Below are positions 21,020 to 34,173 of a stretch of 55,068 nt of DNA, piece by piece. Source of the DNA: Chromera velia (lineage: Eukaryota; Sar; Chromeraceae); the NCBI GenBank assembly GCA_018398765.1, contig JAHBMJ010000174.1, positions 1 to 55,068 of the forward strand, given 5' to 3'. The position numbers and the translations under genes are program-made. How positions within the stretch are numbered: the stretch's first letter is position 1; each line of letters opens with the position of its first letter. A model generated the notes under the pieces. That model made no database searches, was not told the DNA's origin, and saw only the letters and a list, made by a program, of their open reading frames with translations.

Positions 21020-23349
21020 GGTTGCATGCAGGATCGAGGGCAAGAAGTGGCAGATTGAAAGTTTAGAGGAGACTTTACCAAGAAAGTAGTGGGGAGAAGA
21101 GAGGGAGGATGGACACGGAAGTTTTCAGGAGAGGAGAGGAGAGGAGACGAGACGAAGCTATCCATCCATCCAGGTAAAAAAGGGGGGGCAGGGGGAAGAG
21201 AAGAGAAGAGGAGAGGAGAGGAGGCAAATTTAATTGAAAAAGGGGTGGACGGAGGAATTGCCTGATGATGTGAGGAAGGAAACGCCTTGGAAGGGATCGA
21301 TCGAGAGGAATTTTGGAGAGACGGCAGGTCGAGGTGGAGACTCACACAGCAAGCAGTGCACAAGGAAGGAAGGTTCATTCTCTCTTTCTTTCTCTCTAAT
21401 TCGATCACTTTTGTGGAAAGGAGGAGGGGTGGATGATCAGAGAGAGAGATGCAAAAGAGAGAGAGAGAGAGAGAGAGGGAAAGAGCGAGACCGTGTATCT
21501 GCGATCCTTCTTGATTGGGTTGGATTTGTAGGAGGGAAGGAGGAAGAAAGGAGGGAAGGAGTAGAAAGAAGCCCCACCTGGGGTCCTTTTTGTGTGTCCC
21601 TCTATCCTCAAAGTAGGAAAGAAGGATCATGTTTTTCCCTCCTTCCTTTCTTCCAGTGGTTCGTCGATTAAAACAGGAGGGAGGTAGCGTGTGAGGGAGA
21701 CCTCATAAAAGAACAGAAAGAAGGGAAGACACAATGGCGGATTAATTGTAGGAGGAGGGAAATAGCAAAGCAACAAGAAGCAAGAAGGGAAGGCAGAGGA
21801 ACGTTCGGGTCCTCCTGGAGACGCCTCCCTCTGTTCCTTAATTTCTAACACTTGGTTCCCTTCAATCGCCTGATGATTCTTCTTACTCCGTTGCAGAGGA
21901 TGGAGAAAAAAGGTGAAGAGACTAACTGGAATTGATCTTTGCACCAGGGGGGTACCATGAGAGGATGTAAAAGAAACAAATGAGATAAGGGACTGACACA
22001 GAGGGGGCAGTGAGTGCGCGGTGGCGCGTGCCTCCCCTCGAGTCATGCAGTCAAATTAAAAGTCCGTATCCTGATGAAGTAAGGCGTTTGTATACTAACC
22101 CCATATACTTCACATGGCAGTTTCGGGCCGTTCTCAAGCGGTACATTGAATTAACTTTTGTGTTTGTAATTTTAATCCGATTCCGTGTCTTGATCAGGCT
22201 GCTGGCAACAATACATAGTATGGCCTGCGCCTTAATAGACTGAGCAGTGCATGAAATCGTGTCTCTTGAGTTTGCAATGCATCATCAACAACTCTAACTA
22301 CGACTTGTAGCAGTTTCTTGATCGTTTAGTTGATCTTATATCAAAGAGCTACTAGTACTTTATGATGATAGATGCAAAGCCGCGTCACACAGGATTTAAA
22401 GTTCACTGGCATAACTTTCTGAGTCATCATATAGATTCGATTTAACGAATTATGAATCATGATTGAATCATCGTTTTCATTCATATACAGTTAGATTGAT
22501 GTTGATCACTAGGTTGATCATCATGCATAATAATCCATTTTTAGTGTTAACTCCTAGGTCAACTCAATAATTTAATAGTGTACGGCACTTAGTGCATGTA
22601 CAACGCTAGGTACAATGCATGATGCATTCAATTAATAATGTATGCATGATGCATTCAATTGTGTGTTATATACAATTGATACAAAACTCAGTAAAAACTA
22701 TAGATTTACAAATATGAAGAGAATTCTAAATTTAATAAGTATAGTTCAGCCGTTTTATAAATGATCAATCGCTTGATGCTCCTATATAGCTTCGCAACTA
22801 AACCTAGAGTTACCTAGTGATTTTAGCAGCAAAGCGATTCAACATAGTTTGATTAATCATAATTTTAATTTGACGCTAGAATTGACGTGATGTTGCGGTA
22901 GTATTGGATGTTGTTTGAAGGTGCACACACACACAGCCCTGAATAACGGAGGGAAAAAACAGCCAGCGACGCACGCCAGCGAAACAGATCAACAGAAACA
23001 TATATTTTTTTTGAGGTCATTCCTTGCCTTCACATGTACAAGCTTCTGCATGCACATGCTAGTGCACATGCTTTTCTAGATGCTTTTCCTTTTCTCGGTC
23101 AACCGAACAACTTGCCCAACGTTCAAATGCATTCAGGGGCCCGCTGACGGACGGCCCGAAAAGAAAAGAAACGGGCCCTGAAATTACGCATGCATGTGCA
23201 TGCACGCATGCACAACGGTGGACAGACCGACCATCAGCAGCAAATGCAGGATCCTTGCAATCTTGCATGTCAGATGCTCGACCGATCGATCTTCTCTTCA
23301 TGTTCTTCATTGCCCCATGCATGCACCATCAACCGACCGACTCGTCATA

Positions 23350-23384
<35 letters not shown>

Positions 23385-25361
23385 ATGCACATGGACAGAA
23401 GCAGTGCATGGGGGAATTAAGGCAGCGCCTGTTTCTCAGAGGAAAATGGATCTGAATTCTCGAAAGGGAATCGGAACCCCAGCAACCGAATGTCCCAATC
23501 AATCCTCCTCAGCTAGGCTCCATTCATCCATCCGCGCGTCGATTCACCTGCATATTAATTCACCCACCCACCCACCCATCCACACACACTCATGCACTCA
23601 CATTTCTGTCGACCGATCGACCCGGCAGCCACTGGCAGCCAGCCAGCCGAGGGATGGATAATCGGGGCATCCCTTCAACGTCAGGCTCTTAGTTGAATCA
23701 GCGATCGAACCGACGGAAGGGAAAACAACAGAACATGAGGGGACGAGAGATCAATCATTTCAATCAACAGCGAAACCGAAAAATACAGCGAGTCATTCGT
23801 GTTTCTGCTTCCCATGAATTGCGAATGAACGCACGGCCATGCATGAACACGTAAAACGAACGAGGTGCCTTGATTGGTATGAGTGGAGGATTCAAGTTCC
23901 TTCTTCTGAAGTTCATCATTCCGTCTGCTGCCCCGATGCAGCTCCCGGACCGTCCATCTCTCTTTCCTTCTGAAACGCAACAGAGAGAAAAGACGACAGA
24001 TCTATTTCACTTGATTGTGTCTTTTTCTGTTCTGCCTAGTTTTCTGCGTGGTGGTTGGCTGCGCCATCAGTACACCACACAGCAACGCATCGTTGGTTTT
24101 CGTTCGTTTTGCTCTGAGAACTGAAACAACCAACCAACAAAGAGAATTAACTCAATTAAGTCTCCAGAGGACTCCTTTCCTTAATTCCCTCTTTTCAGTC
24201 TTCTTTCTTTTCATCCAGACAACGCTGGTCTGTTCTCTTCAGTCCTTCATACGCATACAAAGAGAGGAAGTGAATGCGAGCGAGGAACGACTTGATGGAC
24301 AAGTACGGAACATAATTTTGCATTCATCTTTCCTCCCTCTTCTTTTCTGCTTTCGATCAGATCATGCTTGCGGTCTCGCGTTGTCGGAAACAAACCCGAC
24401 AGACCGACCGACAAGTCTCAATCAATCAAATACACAGACAGGCAGTACGAAGAAATCAGTCCCTCGCGGGCGGTACGAAGAAATTCCGTGTGGGTACGAA
24501 GAGAAGAAGTACAAAGTAAGTAAAGCAAGCTGTCTCTTCTCTCTCTGACAGAGAGGAGACCAAACTCGAAGAGTGAGTGAGTAAGTGCGGCTACATGCGG
24601 GCAGGCTTTTCTAGTCATTCAAGACTCGTGAAGAATTGAATGAACAAACAAAAAGAAAAAGCAAAGCGCACATCGGCAAAGCTGCGAGACACGCGCGAAG
24701 CAAAGGTAAAGCAAGGCTGAGCATGCAGCGAACGAGACACAACACCCCAAGGCATGGTAATAAGACATGACATTCAAGAACAACCGACAGACAGCAGTAC
24801 ACGTACCGTTGTTGCATCAGATGCACAGGTCAGAGACAGTCAGCATTCTTTGCTCTCTTCCTCTTCAGACATCATGCAATTAGGGCCTCCTCCTGTTCTT
24901 TTTTTCTCGACCTCTCGCGTGGCATTTTTCCTTCCTCTCCACACCCCTCTCGGATGGACCCTCAAAGACCTTCAGGCAAAATCAGCAGGCACGCAGACCA
25001 CACAAGATACCCAGAGATCAGTCAGAGAGGAAATCCTTCCGTCGAGGGAGTTCAAGTCAAGATCGGATGCAGGGAATGCTACATCAGCAACACACACACA
25101 CAACCAGAAAATCAGACAACCCAACGAGACAGATTTTATCGTGTGTGTGACCTTTCGTTCTTTCTCTTCTTTCCGTTAAATCGCTCCTTTGTTCAGTCAA
25201 TCAATCGTTACACAGAAAGAAAACCCAACATGACAGATCGAGAACAGATCCATCCGAGCAGGAGTACATGAGGATGGATGATGATGTACGCAATGACGGA
25301 GGAGTAAGCAGGCAGGAGTGATTTCTTCCGCTCCTTTCTCCTCTCTTCTCTCTCCTCTCTT
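21020..25361. other. Gene-free stretch, 4.3 kb
   Basis: 21020-21950 is strongly purine-biased on the plus strand (GGAGGA, GAAGGA), probably including the kinesin 3' UTR. 22050-23000 is an AT-rich island with a tandem ATGCATGATGCATTCAATT pair near 22618-22660. 23187-23213 is a cluster of GCATGC motifs, and a (TG)n run lies near 23352-23382. 23400-25360 shows scattered simple repeats and no convincing exon on either strand. Confidence 0.6.
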
Positions 25362-25478
25362 TTAGACCTTCTCGGTGAAGGGAAAGTCGGCGTTTGTGAC
25401 AAGGTCCTGCGCGAGCATGGCCATGAAGCCAATCATGGCGATGCGCCCGTTGTTGATCTCTCTGTTTTGCATCGCCCT

Positions 25479-25509
<31 letters not shown>

Positions 25510-26731
25510 GAGAGAGAGAGGGGGAGGAAGGAAAGGAAAGGGAGAGGAGCATGTGGTGCGAAGAGAAATGGAAAAGGGCCGGAGAAGGGCAGCTAGAGAG
25601 AGACAAAGACCGCTCACAGATCCTGCAGATGCCTGCATGCCTCTCACGGGTTCCGCAAAAAAAAAAAAGGGAAGGGGCGAAGGTCGCACAGAAAGAGAGC
25701 GACTTGGTTGAAGGGATGAGAATGATACCTATCTAAAGAAATTGAGGGAACGAAAAGACACACAGTGACAAAGACAGGCTGGCCAAACAAAGAGAGAGCT
25801 AGGGAGAGACCTTGAATCCCTCCCTCCCTTCCTGAATCCCTTCCTGCCTTCAATATTTCGACTGACAGGTTTTCCTCTGCGTCCTCAGGACCCTTCCAGA
25901 AGAAACCTCCCAGAGATCCCTCATACTCTCCCTCGGGTGCCATCCCTCTCTCGCCGAAGATGTTGTAGTCCAGGAAACCCATGGTCAAGAAGATCGCGCC
26001 GATAACAAGGCCGGGGAGGTCCAGCAGGGCGTCGAAGCCGGGCCGCACGTCCTGGAAGTTCTCCAACTTGTAGTAGCTGCACCCACCCGCCCACACATCC
26101 ATCCAAACAGCCAGCGATGGAGCCATGCAGTCATCAGCAGGGCAAAACAAAGGGACCAGACAGTGCGGGAGGGTACGGGAGACAAGACGAGACAAGACAA
26201 GAGAGCGACCGACACAAGAAACGGGAGACGGGAGTGCACCAAGTGCAAAGAGAGGACAAGAGAGCTAAGGACCCATCCGTACTGATCGACTGACTGACTG
26301 ACTGACTAGGGCAGAGCGTATCCGAGAATGGCGAGCATGGCGAGTCTGCCGTTCTTGATCTCTCCTGCTCTCATGAACTTGTACTTCTTGTCCTGGGGGG
26401 TCAGGCCGTTGGAGATGCCGAGAGGGTCCCAGAACCCGAAAGGTGCGGTGGCGCCTGGGGCGTTGTCGAATGCGCTAACCCTCAGCTCTGTCTTCGGAGA
26501 CTTCTTAGCCTTCAGCCTGCAGAACAGACCGAACCAAGAAGGGAGACGGGAGGAAGAGACGGGGAGACACGACAAGATGAACATTGTCGACAGAACCAAA
26601 GAACAACTGGCGGCCGATTCTGCTCGAGGTGGGAAGAAAGAGAGATCTACTGACTGTGTCAGTGGAGTCGGGACGAAGGCAAGGGACTGGGTGAAGGCGA
26701 GAGCAGCGACGGCAAGGATCGTCTTGAACAT
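25362..26731 (-). CDS. Fucoxanthin-chlorophyll a/c-type light-harvesting protein (plastid-targeted)
   Basis: This thylakoid antenna protein binds chlorophyll and carotenoid. Exons: 26731-26655, 26516-26307, 26076-25867, 25476-25362. All introns are phase 2 and all three donors are GTCAGT. The product is 203 aa, normal for the family. Residues 1-18 form a signal peptide (MFKTILAVAALAFTQSLA) followed by FVPT, so cleavage before Phe gives the bipartite targeting typical of complex red-derived plastids. GFWDPLG precedes helix 1. Helix 1 (about 77-95) has GEIKNGRLAM and helix 3 (about 170-192) has REINNGRIAM, the two chlorophyll-binding Glu/Asn-Gly-Arg motifs. Helix 2 is LPGLVIGAIFLTMGFLDY. The last intron ends in a (TG)n tract before the acceptor. 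A 14-bp hairpin lies about 220 bp upstream of the start. Membership of FCP/Lhcf-like versus Lhcr-like groups would need a tree. Confidence 0.95.
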
Positions 26732-26949
26732 CTTCAAAGTCTTCTTTGTTGGTTGATGTGAGAGTTGAAAACAGAAAAAGAAACCACGAGGGAGACGATG
26801 AGGAGAGCTCAGGGGCTTTTCTGTGTCGCCAATTGAGGCGGTAGCTTCGTCCGGACGGAAAGCTTTCGAGGATCGTCGTCGGACTGAGAGAGGGGGGGAG
26901 GCAGAAAGTTCCTGAATTAAGAAAGCTGAAAATTCAGACTGAGAAGGGT

Positions 26950-26987
26950 ATGCATGGTCCCGCAAAGCCATGCGCGGGACCATGCAT
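26950..26987. promoter_or_regulatory. Perfect 14-bp inverted repeat upstream of the light-harvesting gene
   Basis: ATGCATGGTCCCGC (26950-26963) is followed after 10 bases by its exact reverse complement (26974-26987). It lies about 220 bp upstream of the start codon of the minus-strand light-harvesting gene, next to further TGCATGC motifs (about 26982 and 27076). It could be a dimeric factor site or a hairpin in a 5' UTR. The role is inferred from position only. Confidence 0.6.
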
Positions 26988-27472
26988 GCTTTAATTTGCA
27001 TGGCGCATATAGGCCCGTGAAAGCGAAGTTCCTGCACGTTGGCTCTTTCCCACAATTATACCGGCAACTTTCCGGGGCATGCATGCAGTTTGCGAGTGGC
27101 CCGAGATGGCCCGATCGAGGCAAACGAAATTTTTTTCAGCGGGCAGCGGTTCACATGCAGCGACTTCACGCACTTTTTTTTCGATTTTCTTCAATCGATA
27201 GCCTGAGCTCCTAGCTCTCCCGTTTCTGAAGAACGCACTCCATCATGCACACTCCTGTTATGGGCATTCTGTGAACAGCCAGTTTCCACATTGTCTGCTC
27301 AATCCGCTCGCGAGCTCCCGCGTTTGTTTTGTGAGCAATCTGCAAGAACATTGTTGCTCGTCTCTTTCCTGCACGATCAGCTTTGACGGCGGACCAGTCT
27401 CTTGCAAGCAGACCAAATCTCGAGGTTCACGTTTTCAAGCTTTGTCATCTGGAATCTTGTGGGTAGCCCAAA

Positions 27473-30400
27473 ATGGTGGATGAGGGCAGAAAACTGTACA
27501 TTGGTCAGTTGCGGGAGAAAGAACATTCACACATTTTTTTGCCCGCCTACTCGAAGTTCTGCGGCCGTTTTGTGTTTTTAGACTCATCTACTTGCTCGTG
27601 CAGGATGGGACTTTCCATCGTATATGGTTGCCTCTGATGATTCCGTTTGCAATATGCATATATAATGCTGGCATGATTCATTCTTGCAGGGAATCTGGAC
27701 CCTTCCATGACTCCCAGAGACCTGGAGCATCCCTTCAGCAGATTTGGTTCGTTTGTTCGTTCGTTCGTTTGTGAGAATGTCGTGTCGGTGTTGCCTTCTG
27801 TTTTCTTTTCTGGATGAAAAGGGCTGATCAATTTGTTGCCTGTGTGACAGTGCGTGGTGTTTGTTTTCTCTCCAAAAATATAGCTGTCAAAAAGGAGAAG
27901 AGAAGCGTTGTGTGAGTCTTCTCAGATCGTCTCCAGGAACACCTCTCACGTTCGCCCCGTTTGTTTCTGTTCGTTCGACAGAAGACGAGGTAGAGGGACG
28001 GATTGTTTGACAGAAGAAGGGAGCAAGTGCAGGGTGTGTTGCCGACATTTGCAGACAAAAGAAGTAACTTCCTTCCGGGCAAATGAATAATATGACACGT
28101 CTGCAATGATGTGATTCTTTCTGTTGGTTCCCCCCTTTTTCTCTTCTCTTCCCTCCCACAGGTCATGTCGCCAATGTGTGGGTGGCTCGTACCCCTCCCG
28201 GTTTCGCTTTTGTGGTCAGTTTCCTTTCTGCCAGGTGTTGCTCTTCTTCTTGTGTGTAGACTGCAAGGGACTCGGGAAGGAAGGGACAGAAGGAGTCTCT
28301 TGTGCGTATTTAGAAGTGAAGACCCCTCGTGGCCTGTCCTGTCTTTCATTCTTTTTTTTGGGGGGGGGGGTTACTGTAGGGGTGGGGCCTGGAAGGAGAA
28401 AGAGTGGATTGATTGCTGGAAGTCTTGTTTGTGCATGGAAGGAGGGAAGTCTTGTTTGTGCATGGACGGAGGTCGGCTTTCTTGTTTGTGCATGGACGGA
28501 GGTCGGCTTTCCTGTTCACTGTGTCCTTGGAACTGTTCCGGGGGGGAGCCAAAATGCAGTGATGAAGTGCATACCGGAAAGGCCCTTCCTTTCCTGTCCT
28601 CCTCCCTTTCCACCTTTGTCTGCGTGTGTTCTCTTTGCCTCACTCTTCTTTTCCCCAAAGCAATGTGCAATGTGTTCTCGTAGGCTTTCTCCGTCTCTCC
28701 ACCCCCGTGCCTCCCCAACCTCCCCAATGCAGACATTCGACGACGCACGCGACGCCGCCGACGCCGTCAAGGAAATGGACGGACAGAGGATTGGGTCCAA
28801 ACAGTCAGTCAGTCAGTCAGTCACTTGAGTGAGCGACCAGGCAGTGGAGCAGGCACTCAGTCAGCAGATTGAAAGATAGATGGAGAGGACAGAGTTTAGA
28901 AAGAAGAACAAGTAGTAGAAGAATAAGAAGACACAGAGAGAGTCAAGAAGAAGTTTCCTGAACGTCTGCTGATTCCTTCCTTCCTGTCTATGACCTACCG
29001 ATCTGCCTGGCCCTGCGGCAGTCAGAAAGGTGGACTGAGGTTCAGACCCGAGTCGCCAATGCAGACAGCTAGGTCCTCACTCACTCCCTTATCTCCCTCT
29101 CTCACTCTCTCTCTTTCTTCCCAAGTTGCAAAAGACGGACCGAAAAAGAGGAATGGCTCTCACCGAGGTTTCACTCACTGAGTTCCTTCCCCTGCCGCTC
29201 TTTCCCCCCCCCCCTTTTTTTTTTGTTCATCAAATGGGTCGACCCTTTTCTTTGCATTACCACAGGACCCGTCTCGTCTGGTCTCGTTTCGTCTCACCCA
29301 CCACAGCGCTGCAAGGCTCTTCCACGCTTCGTCGAAAAGAAACATAACGGCGCCTCACTCGCGTCTCTTCCCGTCTCGTTTCGTCTCGCCTTGACATATC
29401 GCCACTTGATCGATCGACTGACTGCACACACGCGTGACCGACCGACCGACCGACCACCGACTCTTCCTTCAATCGGTCGCACTCTGCTCTCAACCCAACG
29501 ACCCGCGAGCGAAGCATCGTGACGCAACTCAACGCGACGCAAAGCGAGGAATGAAAGAAAACCATCGTCGCTCGACTCTTCTCTTCACTACTCTCTCTAC
29601 GCGACAACAGAGAGAGAGACGTCGCCGTCCCCCCAGCACATCATCCTGCCACATGAAGGCTGCATGGGAGGCTGGCTCAAGTTGACTCCTTTCGCTTCTT
29701 TCTTCACTCCGCTGGGAGTTCGTCGCCTCGCCTCGCCGCATCTCGTCACTCTTCTGCTGCCATGCTTCAATCAAAGTAGAAAGAAGTCCGTCGCGGTTGC
29801 TTGCAGAGGGTTGCGTGGGATTGAGGCGACCTGAATGGAAGGATGGAATGAGGTGGCCTGCCTGCGTGTCTGAATGATGGATGGATGGATGGATGGATGG
29901 ATGGATGTAAAAACAAAAAACAAAATGAGCCTTGAGGTGAATCTCTCCTTTCTGATCTGAATGCACGGATTCCCCTGAGGCAATGAATGAATGAATCGAT
30001 TTTCTCTGCCCTCTTTTTCCTTCCCTGCTTGCCTGATGATGATGTGATTTGAACAGCATCCGGTGCGAGTTGGCGAAGTCCGAGGGCCGGGGCGGCAGGG
30101 GCGGCCGTGGAGGCGGCTTCGGAGGGGGTGGGGGAGGGTACGGTCGCAGTGACTGGGGGAGGGACGGGAGAGACTACAGAGATGGGGGGGGCTACGGGGA
30201 CAGAGACAGGGACAGAGGATACGGGGGGGGAAGATACGATGATCGAAGGTCAGTCAATCAGACAGACAGACAGACAATGAGTGATCAGGCAGGCTCTCAG
30301 TCAGTCAGTCAGAAAATGTAGATCGATGCAAGGACCGTCCGTGTGTTTATTTATTTGTCGGGAGAGCCAAAAGATGTGTATGAAATAGACAATCTCCACG

Positions 30401-32546
30401 TCTCTGGCTCGAGTGGTGACACAAGGTAGTTCAGCTTGTCATTTTCTCTCTCTCCTCTTTCTTCGTCGCGCTCATCAAACAAAAGCAGGGACAGGATAAA
30501 GGAGGAAGATGAGGAAGCTAGCGGACAGACAGGCAGGCAGCCAGACCGCTTTGCGGAAGTTGGTCAAAAGGTGTTGAAGCAAGTAAATGAGGATCAGCAG
30601 TGAGTGGATGAATCAGTCAGTCATTCAGTCAGTCAGTCAGTGAGGCAATTAATGGCTGGATCGATCAAAACGGCGGTATGATGAGACGATGCGGACATCG
30701 TTCCGGGTTTCTTTCTTTCTCCTCTCTCTTCCTCTTCGGAGGCCGGGGGGGGGAGTCAGAAGGCAGGCCCCTCCGCAGACGGAAGGGAAGGAAGACCTTG
30801 ACGACAACACAAATAATCTTCTCTCTGACGCCGCTTGTTTTCGCTCATTTCTTCCTTCCTTCCTGTGGTCCTGTCCTTGCTTCTTGATAAAACACACACC
30901 TGCTCACTCCGAGTCACGTAATCAATCAATGATCCATTTCCTTCCTCTTTTGTGGATCAAACTGCGACGAGACTTTCTCCCTCTAATTCCCTCTTCTTTT
31001 CCTCCCTGCTCCTCTCCTTGCCTCTACTTTTCACCTTCTCTCATGTTTCGTTCCTCTCTTCTCTTTTCTCCCGGTACCTCTTCTCTCGGTCTAGCTCGGT
31101 CAGGGCTCTCTCTCTCTTTGTTCTTCATCCCTCCCTCGCTGGCTGTAGGCGCGCCTCCCTCGCTTTTTCCCTGTGAAGCCCTTCCTTCTCTCACTGATGT
31201 CTTGTCGCACATTGGTCGGTCGAGGCATTGATTGATTGGGTGGGCACATTGGTCGGTCGAGGCATTGATTGACCTCCCTCCCTCCCCGACATGTTTCTTC
31301 CTTCTCGACCCCCCCCCCCCCCCCCNNNNNNNNNNNNNNNNNNNNNNNNNNNNNNNNNNNNNNNNNNNNNNNNNNNNNNNNNNNNNNNNNNNNNNNNNNN
31401 NNNNNNNNNNNNNNNNNNNNNNNNNNNNNNNNNNNNNNNNNNNNNNNNNNNNNNNNNNNNNNNNNNNNNNNNNNNNNNNNNNNNNNNNNNNNNNNNNNNN
31501 NNNNNNNNNNNNNNNNNNNNNNNNNNNNNNNNNNNNNNNNNNNNNNNNNNNNNNNNNNNNNNNNNNNNNNNNNNNNNNNNNNNNNNNNNNNNNNNNNNNN
31601 NNNNNNNNNNNNNNNNNNNNNNNNNNNNNNNNNNNNNNNNCGCACACACGCACACACATGTATGCGTGTTGATCTCACATTGACGAAATACATGAATAAA
31701 CGTTGATTGATTCAGTTGAAACGAAGTGATGGCTGAATGAATGAATGAGTGGACGATGGGTGCAGACGGGACTCCCCCGACCCCTCTCCCCGTCGGCGCT
31801 CCCCCTCCTACGACCGCTTCCCTTCCTCCAGAGGGGGAGGGGGTGGCGACAGAGACGGCAGAGACGGGAGGAGAGATGAGAGGGACAGGGAGAGAGACAT
31901 GGACAGAGACAGAGACAGCAGGAGAGACTACGGAGGAGGAAGGTGAGCGAGGTGAGGCGGCAGAATCAAGGAAGCAGTGCTGAGAGACAAAGGACTGCCG
32001 CGTGGTTGTACAACTCTTTGTGATCATTTGATACTCTTTGGGGGGGGGGGTTCGGGTTAGTTGTGGAGGCCTCTCAGTGGCTTCTGTGCACCAACCCACT
32101 GTGCAACAGCTTGCATGTATACACGCACGCGCACACGCACTCACTCACACAAAAAGAAAGGGAGAGGGAGGGAGAGAGAGAAAGAGAACCAGAAAAGATA
32201 GCCCAATGAAATCCTTTTCCCTCGACGTTTTGTCCCTCTCCCTCCGTCTCCCACGGACTGACTCAATCTTATTTTTTCCACTTCATCTTGCCCCCGTTGG
32301 TTTTTTGTTGCCTTTCGAAAGCCTTTCCGTCTTTCCTTCTTTTCTCCGCCCACCCTGCCTCTCCTCTCCTCTCCGCATTTCCTTCTCTTCCCTTCCCTCC
32401 TTGAGTGCAGATACGACGACAGAGACGACAGAGGGGGCAAGGAGGTGTCAAGGAGGACGGATGCGTTCGACAGGGCAGAGAGGTCAACGACGGGGGATGA
32501 GAGGGAGAGGGTGAACGGGTATGCAGATGATAGGGGAAGGTATTGA
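27473..32546 (+). CDS. SR-type splicing factor with one RRM and an RGG/RD tail
   Basis: This nuclear pre-mRNA splicing regulator resembles the SRSF3/SRSF7/RSZ type. Exons: 27473-27503, 27690-27746, 28162-28214, 28733-28803, 30057-30248, 31766-31942, 32411-32546. Phases agree, giving 238 aa. The RRM spans residues 7-78: RNP2 KLYIGNL, then VWVARTPPGFAFV carrying RNP1 (VARxPPGFAFV is diagnostic of the SRSF3/7 group), TFDDARDAADAVKEMDG and IRCELA. A Gly/Arg-rich segment (GRGGRGGRGGGFGG) and Arg-Asp/Arg-Glu repeats follow, plus one RS-like piece (SPRRRSPSYDR). No CCHC zinc knuckle is visible. Four of its six introns start GTCAGT. The intron from 30249 to 31765 contains an N gap, so an extra exon there is possible, though phases join without one. 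Long introns are common in SR genes that autoregulate by poison exons; none is demonstrated here. Confidence 0.92.
28424..28515 (+). repeat. Three tandem copies of a CTTGTTTGTGCATGGA unit
   Basis: CTTGTTTGTGCATGGA followed by AGGAGG or CGGAGGTCGG occurs at about 28424, 28452 and 28482 in SR-gene intron 3. It is a local minisatellite with no coding role visible. Confidence 0.75.
28804..28823 (+). repeat. (GTCA)n array starting exactly at an SR-gene 5' splice site
   Basis: The donor of SR exon 4 is the first unit of five GTCA-type repeats, so the intron opens with overlapping GTCAGT hexamers every 4 bases. Only the first keeps the reading frame across the intron. Confidence 0.75.
31225..31280. 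repeat. Spaced duplication of about 29 bp
   Basis: GCACATTGGTCGGTCGAGG with its ATTGATTGA tail occurs twice, separated by about 9 bp, upstream of the second N gap in SR-gene intron 5. Confidence 0.7.
31326..31640. other. Assembly gap (315 N) at a poly-C / CACACG junction
   Basis: The gap is preceded by a run of C and followed by CGCACACACGCACACACA. It lies inside the SR-gene intron before exon 6. Translated X-rich frames across it carry no information. Confidence 0.95.
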
Positions 32547-33845
32547 GGTGAAGGAAGAGAAGGACTGGAGGAAAAGGACGGAAGGAAGAAAGGGGAGGGA
32601 GAGCTGAAAGAAAGAAAGAAACAAAGAGCAGTTCCATGAGAAGGAGGGAGGGAGACAGAGAGAGAAAGGGCTTTTGGACAGGGAAGCGGCAGGTATTCTG
32701 GCTCTACCTCTGGTCGCTCCGTTTCTCTATCCTCTTGCCTCACTCAATAGATGAGACTGCCTCCGTTTCGACTTGCCTCTTTTTCGGTTCATTCATTCAT
32801 TCTCGATTTCCCTCTGTATAAATGAATGAATACCCACAGAGAGAGAGGGAGCAATAGAGTCAGACAGATCGAGGAGGACAGAGAATGACAGCCCTCCCTT
32901 GGTTATCTTCAATCGATGGTTGGATGGATGGCCTTTGAGTCCTTCCTTCCTTCCTTCTCTCCTCCATTGGTCTCTCCTCTCCTCTCCATTCCTTTTTACG
33001 TTGGTTCGTTTGTCGACGGACTGACTGACCGACTGCTTCACCTTCAATCCTTTTTCTTCGGGGTTTCTCTCACCTCCTTTTGCTCTCCTCTCCTCTGCTC
33101 TCCTCTCTGGAAGGAGAATAATTAATGTCTTAGGACAATTTGGAATATGAGACGACGGCAGAACGTGAAGTGCCGGGTCTTCTGCATTTCATTGAAATGA
33201 GGGTCTGTGAATGGATGGATGGATTCCTCGGGTGGGGTTGGGTTGATGGAAGTTTGTTTGGTTGACTTGGACCTTCGTGGGTGCATGGAGGCAAGAGTCG
33301 ACGTACAATTTCGCCTCTGGAAAGGGTGTCCTTCCTCTCCTCTCGTTCGTTGTCTTCTCTCAACTCGGGCATGCAGTGAGTCCTGGAGTGAGCCGTGCAT
33401 GGGCGCCTGCCCGTTTCTTTCTTTCGGTGTCCTTTCACCGAAGTACTTTTTCCTTGCTGAACTGTCGGTAGGCCTGCTTGGTTAGCCCTGTTCCGCCTGC
33501 AAGTGTTGTACCGCTTCTCTCAATTCCTTAATAAGTTGTGTTGATGGCATAAATTGTTACCTTGTAAGTGATTAGTTTGAAAGAACCCTTACACAAACGC
33601 TTTATACTTGATAATATACCACCTAGTATACCACATATCAGTCAATGTCGACCTAGCTGAACATATGATTGGTGATTGATCACATTATAACATATCTAAT
33701 GTACAAGCCAACGTATTTTAAAAAATATGTATTAAAAAATTTGGTTTATTCTTTTACTGCGCTCTGGCATGCCGCACTGGCAGGAGCGTAGCGAAGGCCA
33801 GCGGAGGTGGTATCATGCATGACATTGATGATTGAGGGTGTATGA
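32547..33845. other. Gene-free stretch after the SR gene
   Basis: The first few hundred bases are probably the SR-gene 3' UTR and downstream DNA (GAAAGAAAG and AATG simple repeats). From about 33490 the sequence becomes AT-rich, leading into the LTR element. No exon is supported. Confidence 0.55.
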
Positions 33846-34157
33846 TGTGAGGTGCTTGCCAGGAAGTCTGGCTTGTGGGGCACTGAGGTGCTTGATGGGC
33901 CGCTCGCATGGAGTTGGGTGCAGGATTGATGAGCGCATGCGTTTGTGCACTGAACAATACATGTAGTAAAGCATGCGTTCAAGTTCTGTAGCCAAGTAAG
34001 AGCAGGTCTGGAAGCAGCATGATTGACATGAGTCATGGCTGTCACATACTCTAGGGAGGAACTCCGTCTAAACCGGTCGACGGATTGACACTTCCATCAT
34101 CATCACCATACTGCTACGGTTCGTATTCTATCTCTAGAGCCCTGTACGCCCCTGACA
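33846..34157 (+). repeat. Left LTR (312 bp)
   Basis: It starts TGTGAGG and ends CCTGACA. Compared with the right LTR it has a few substitutions and an extra CAAGT near 33980. Few differences imply a fairly recent insertion. Confidence 0.75.
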
Positions 34158-34159
34158 AG

Positions 34160-34173
34160 TGGTTAGCAGAGGC
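34160..34173 (+). other. Candidate tRNA primer-binding site
   Basis: TGGTTAGCAGAGGC lies two bases inside the left LTR. Position and the leading TGG fit a reverse-transcription primer site. The matching tRNA was not identified. Confidence 0.5.

Noticed and set aside
31024..32144. Long X-rich open frames on both strands across the N gap
   Set aside because: They exist only because Ns contain no stop codons; the flanks are microsatellite translations.
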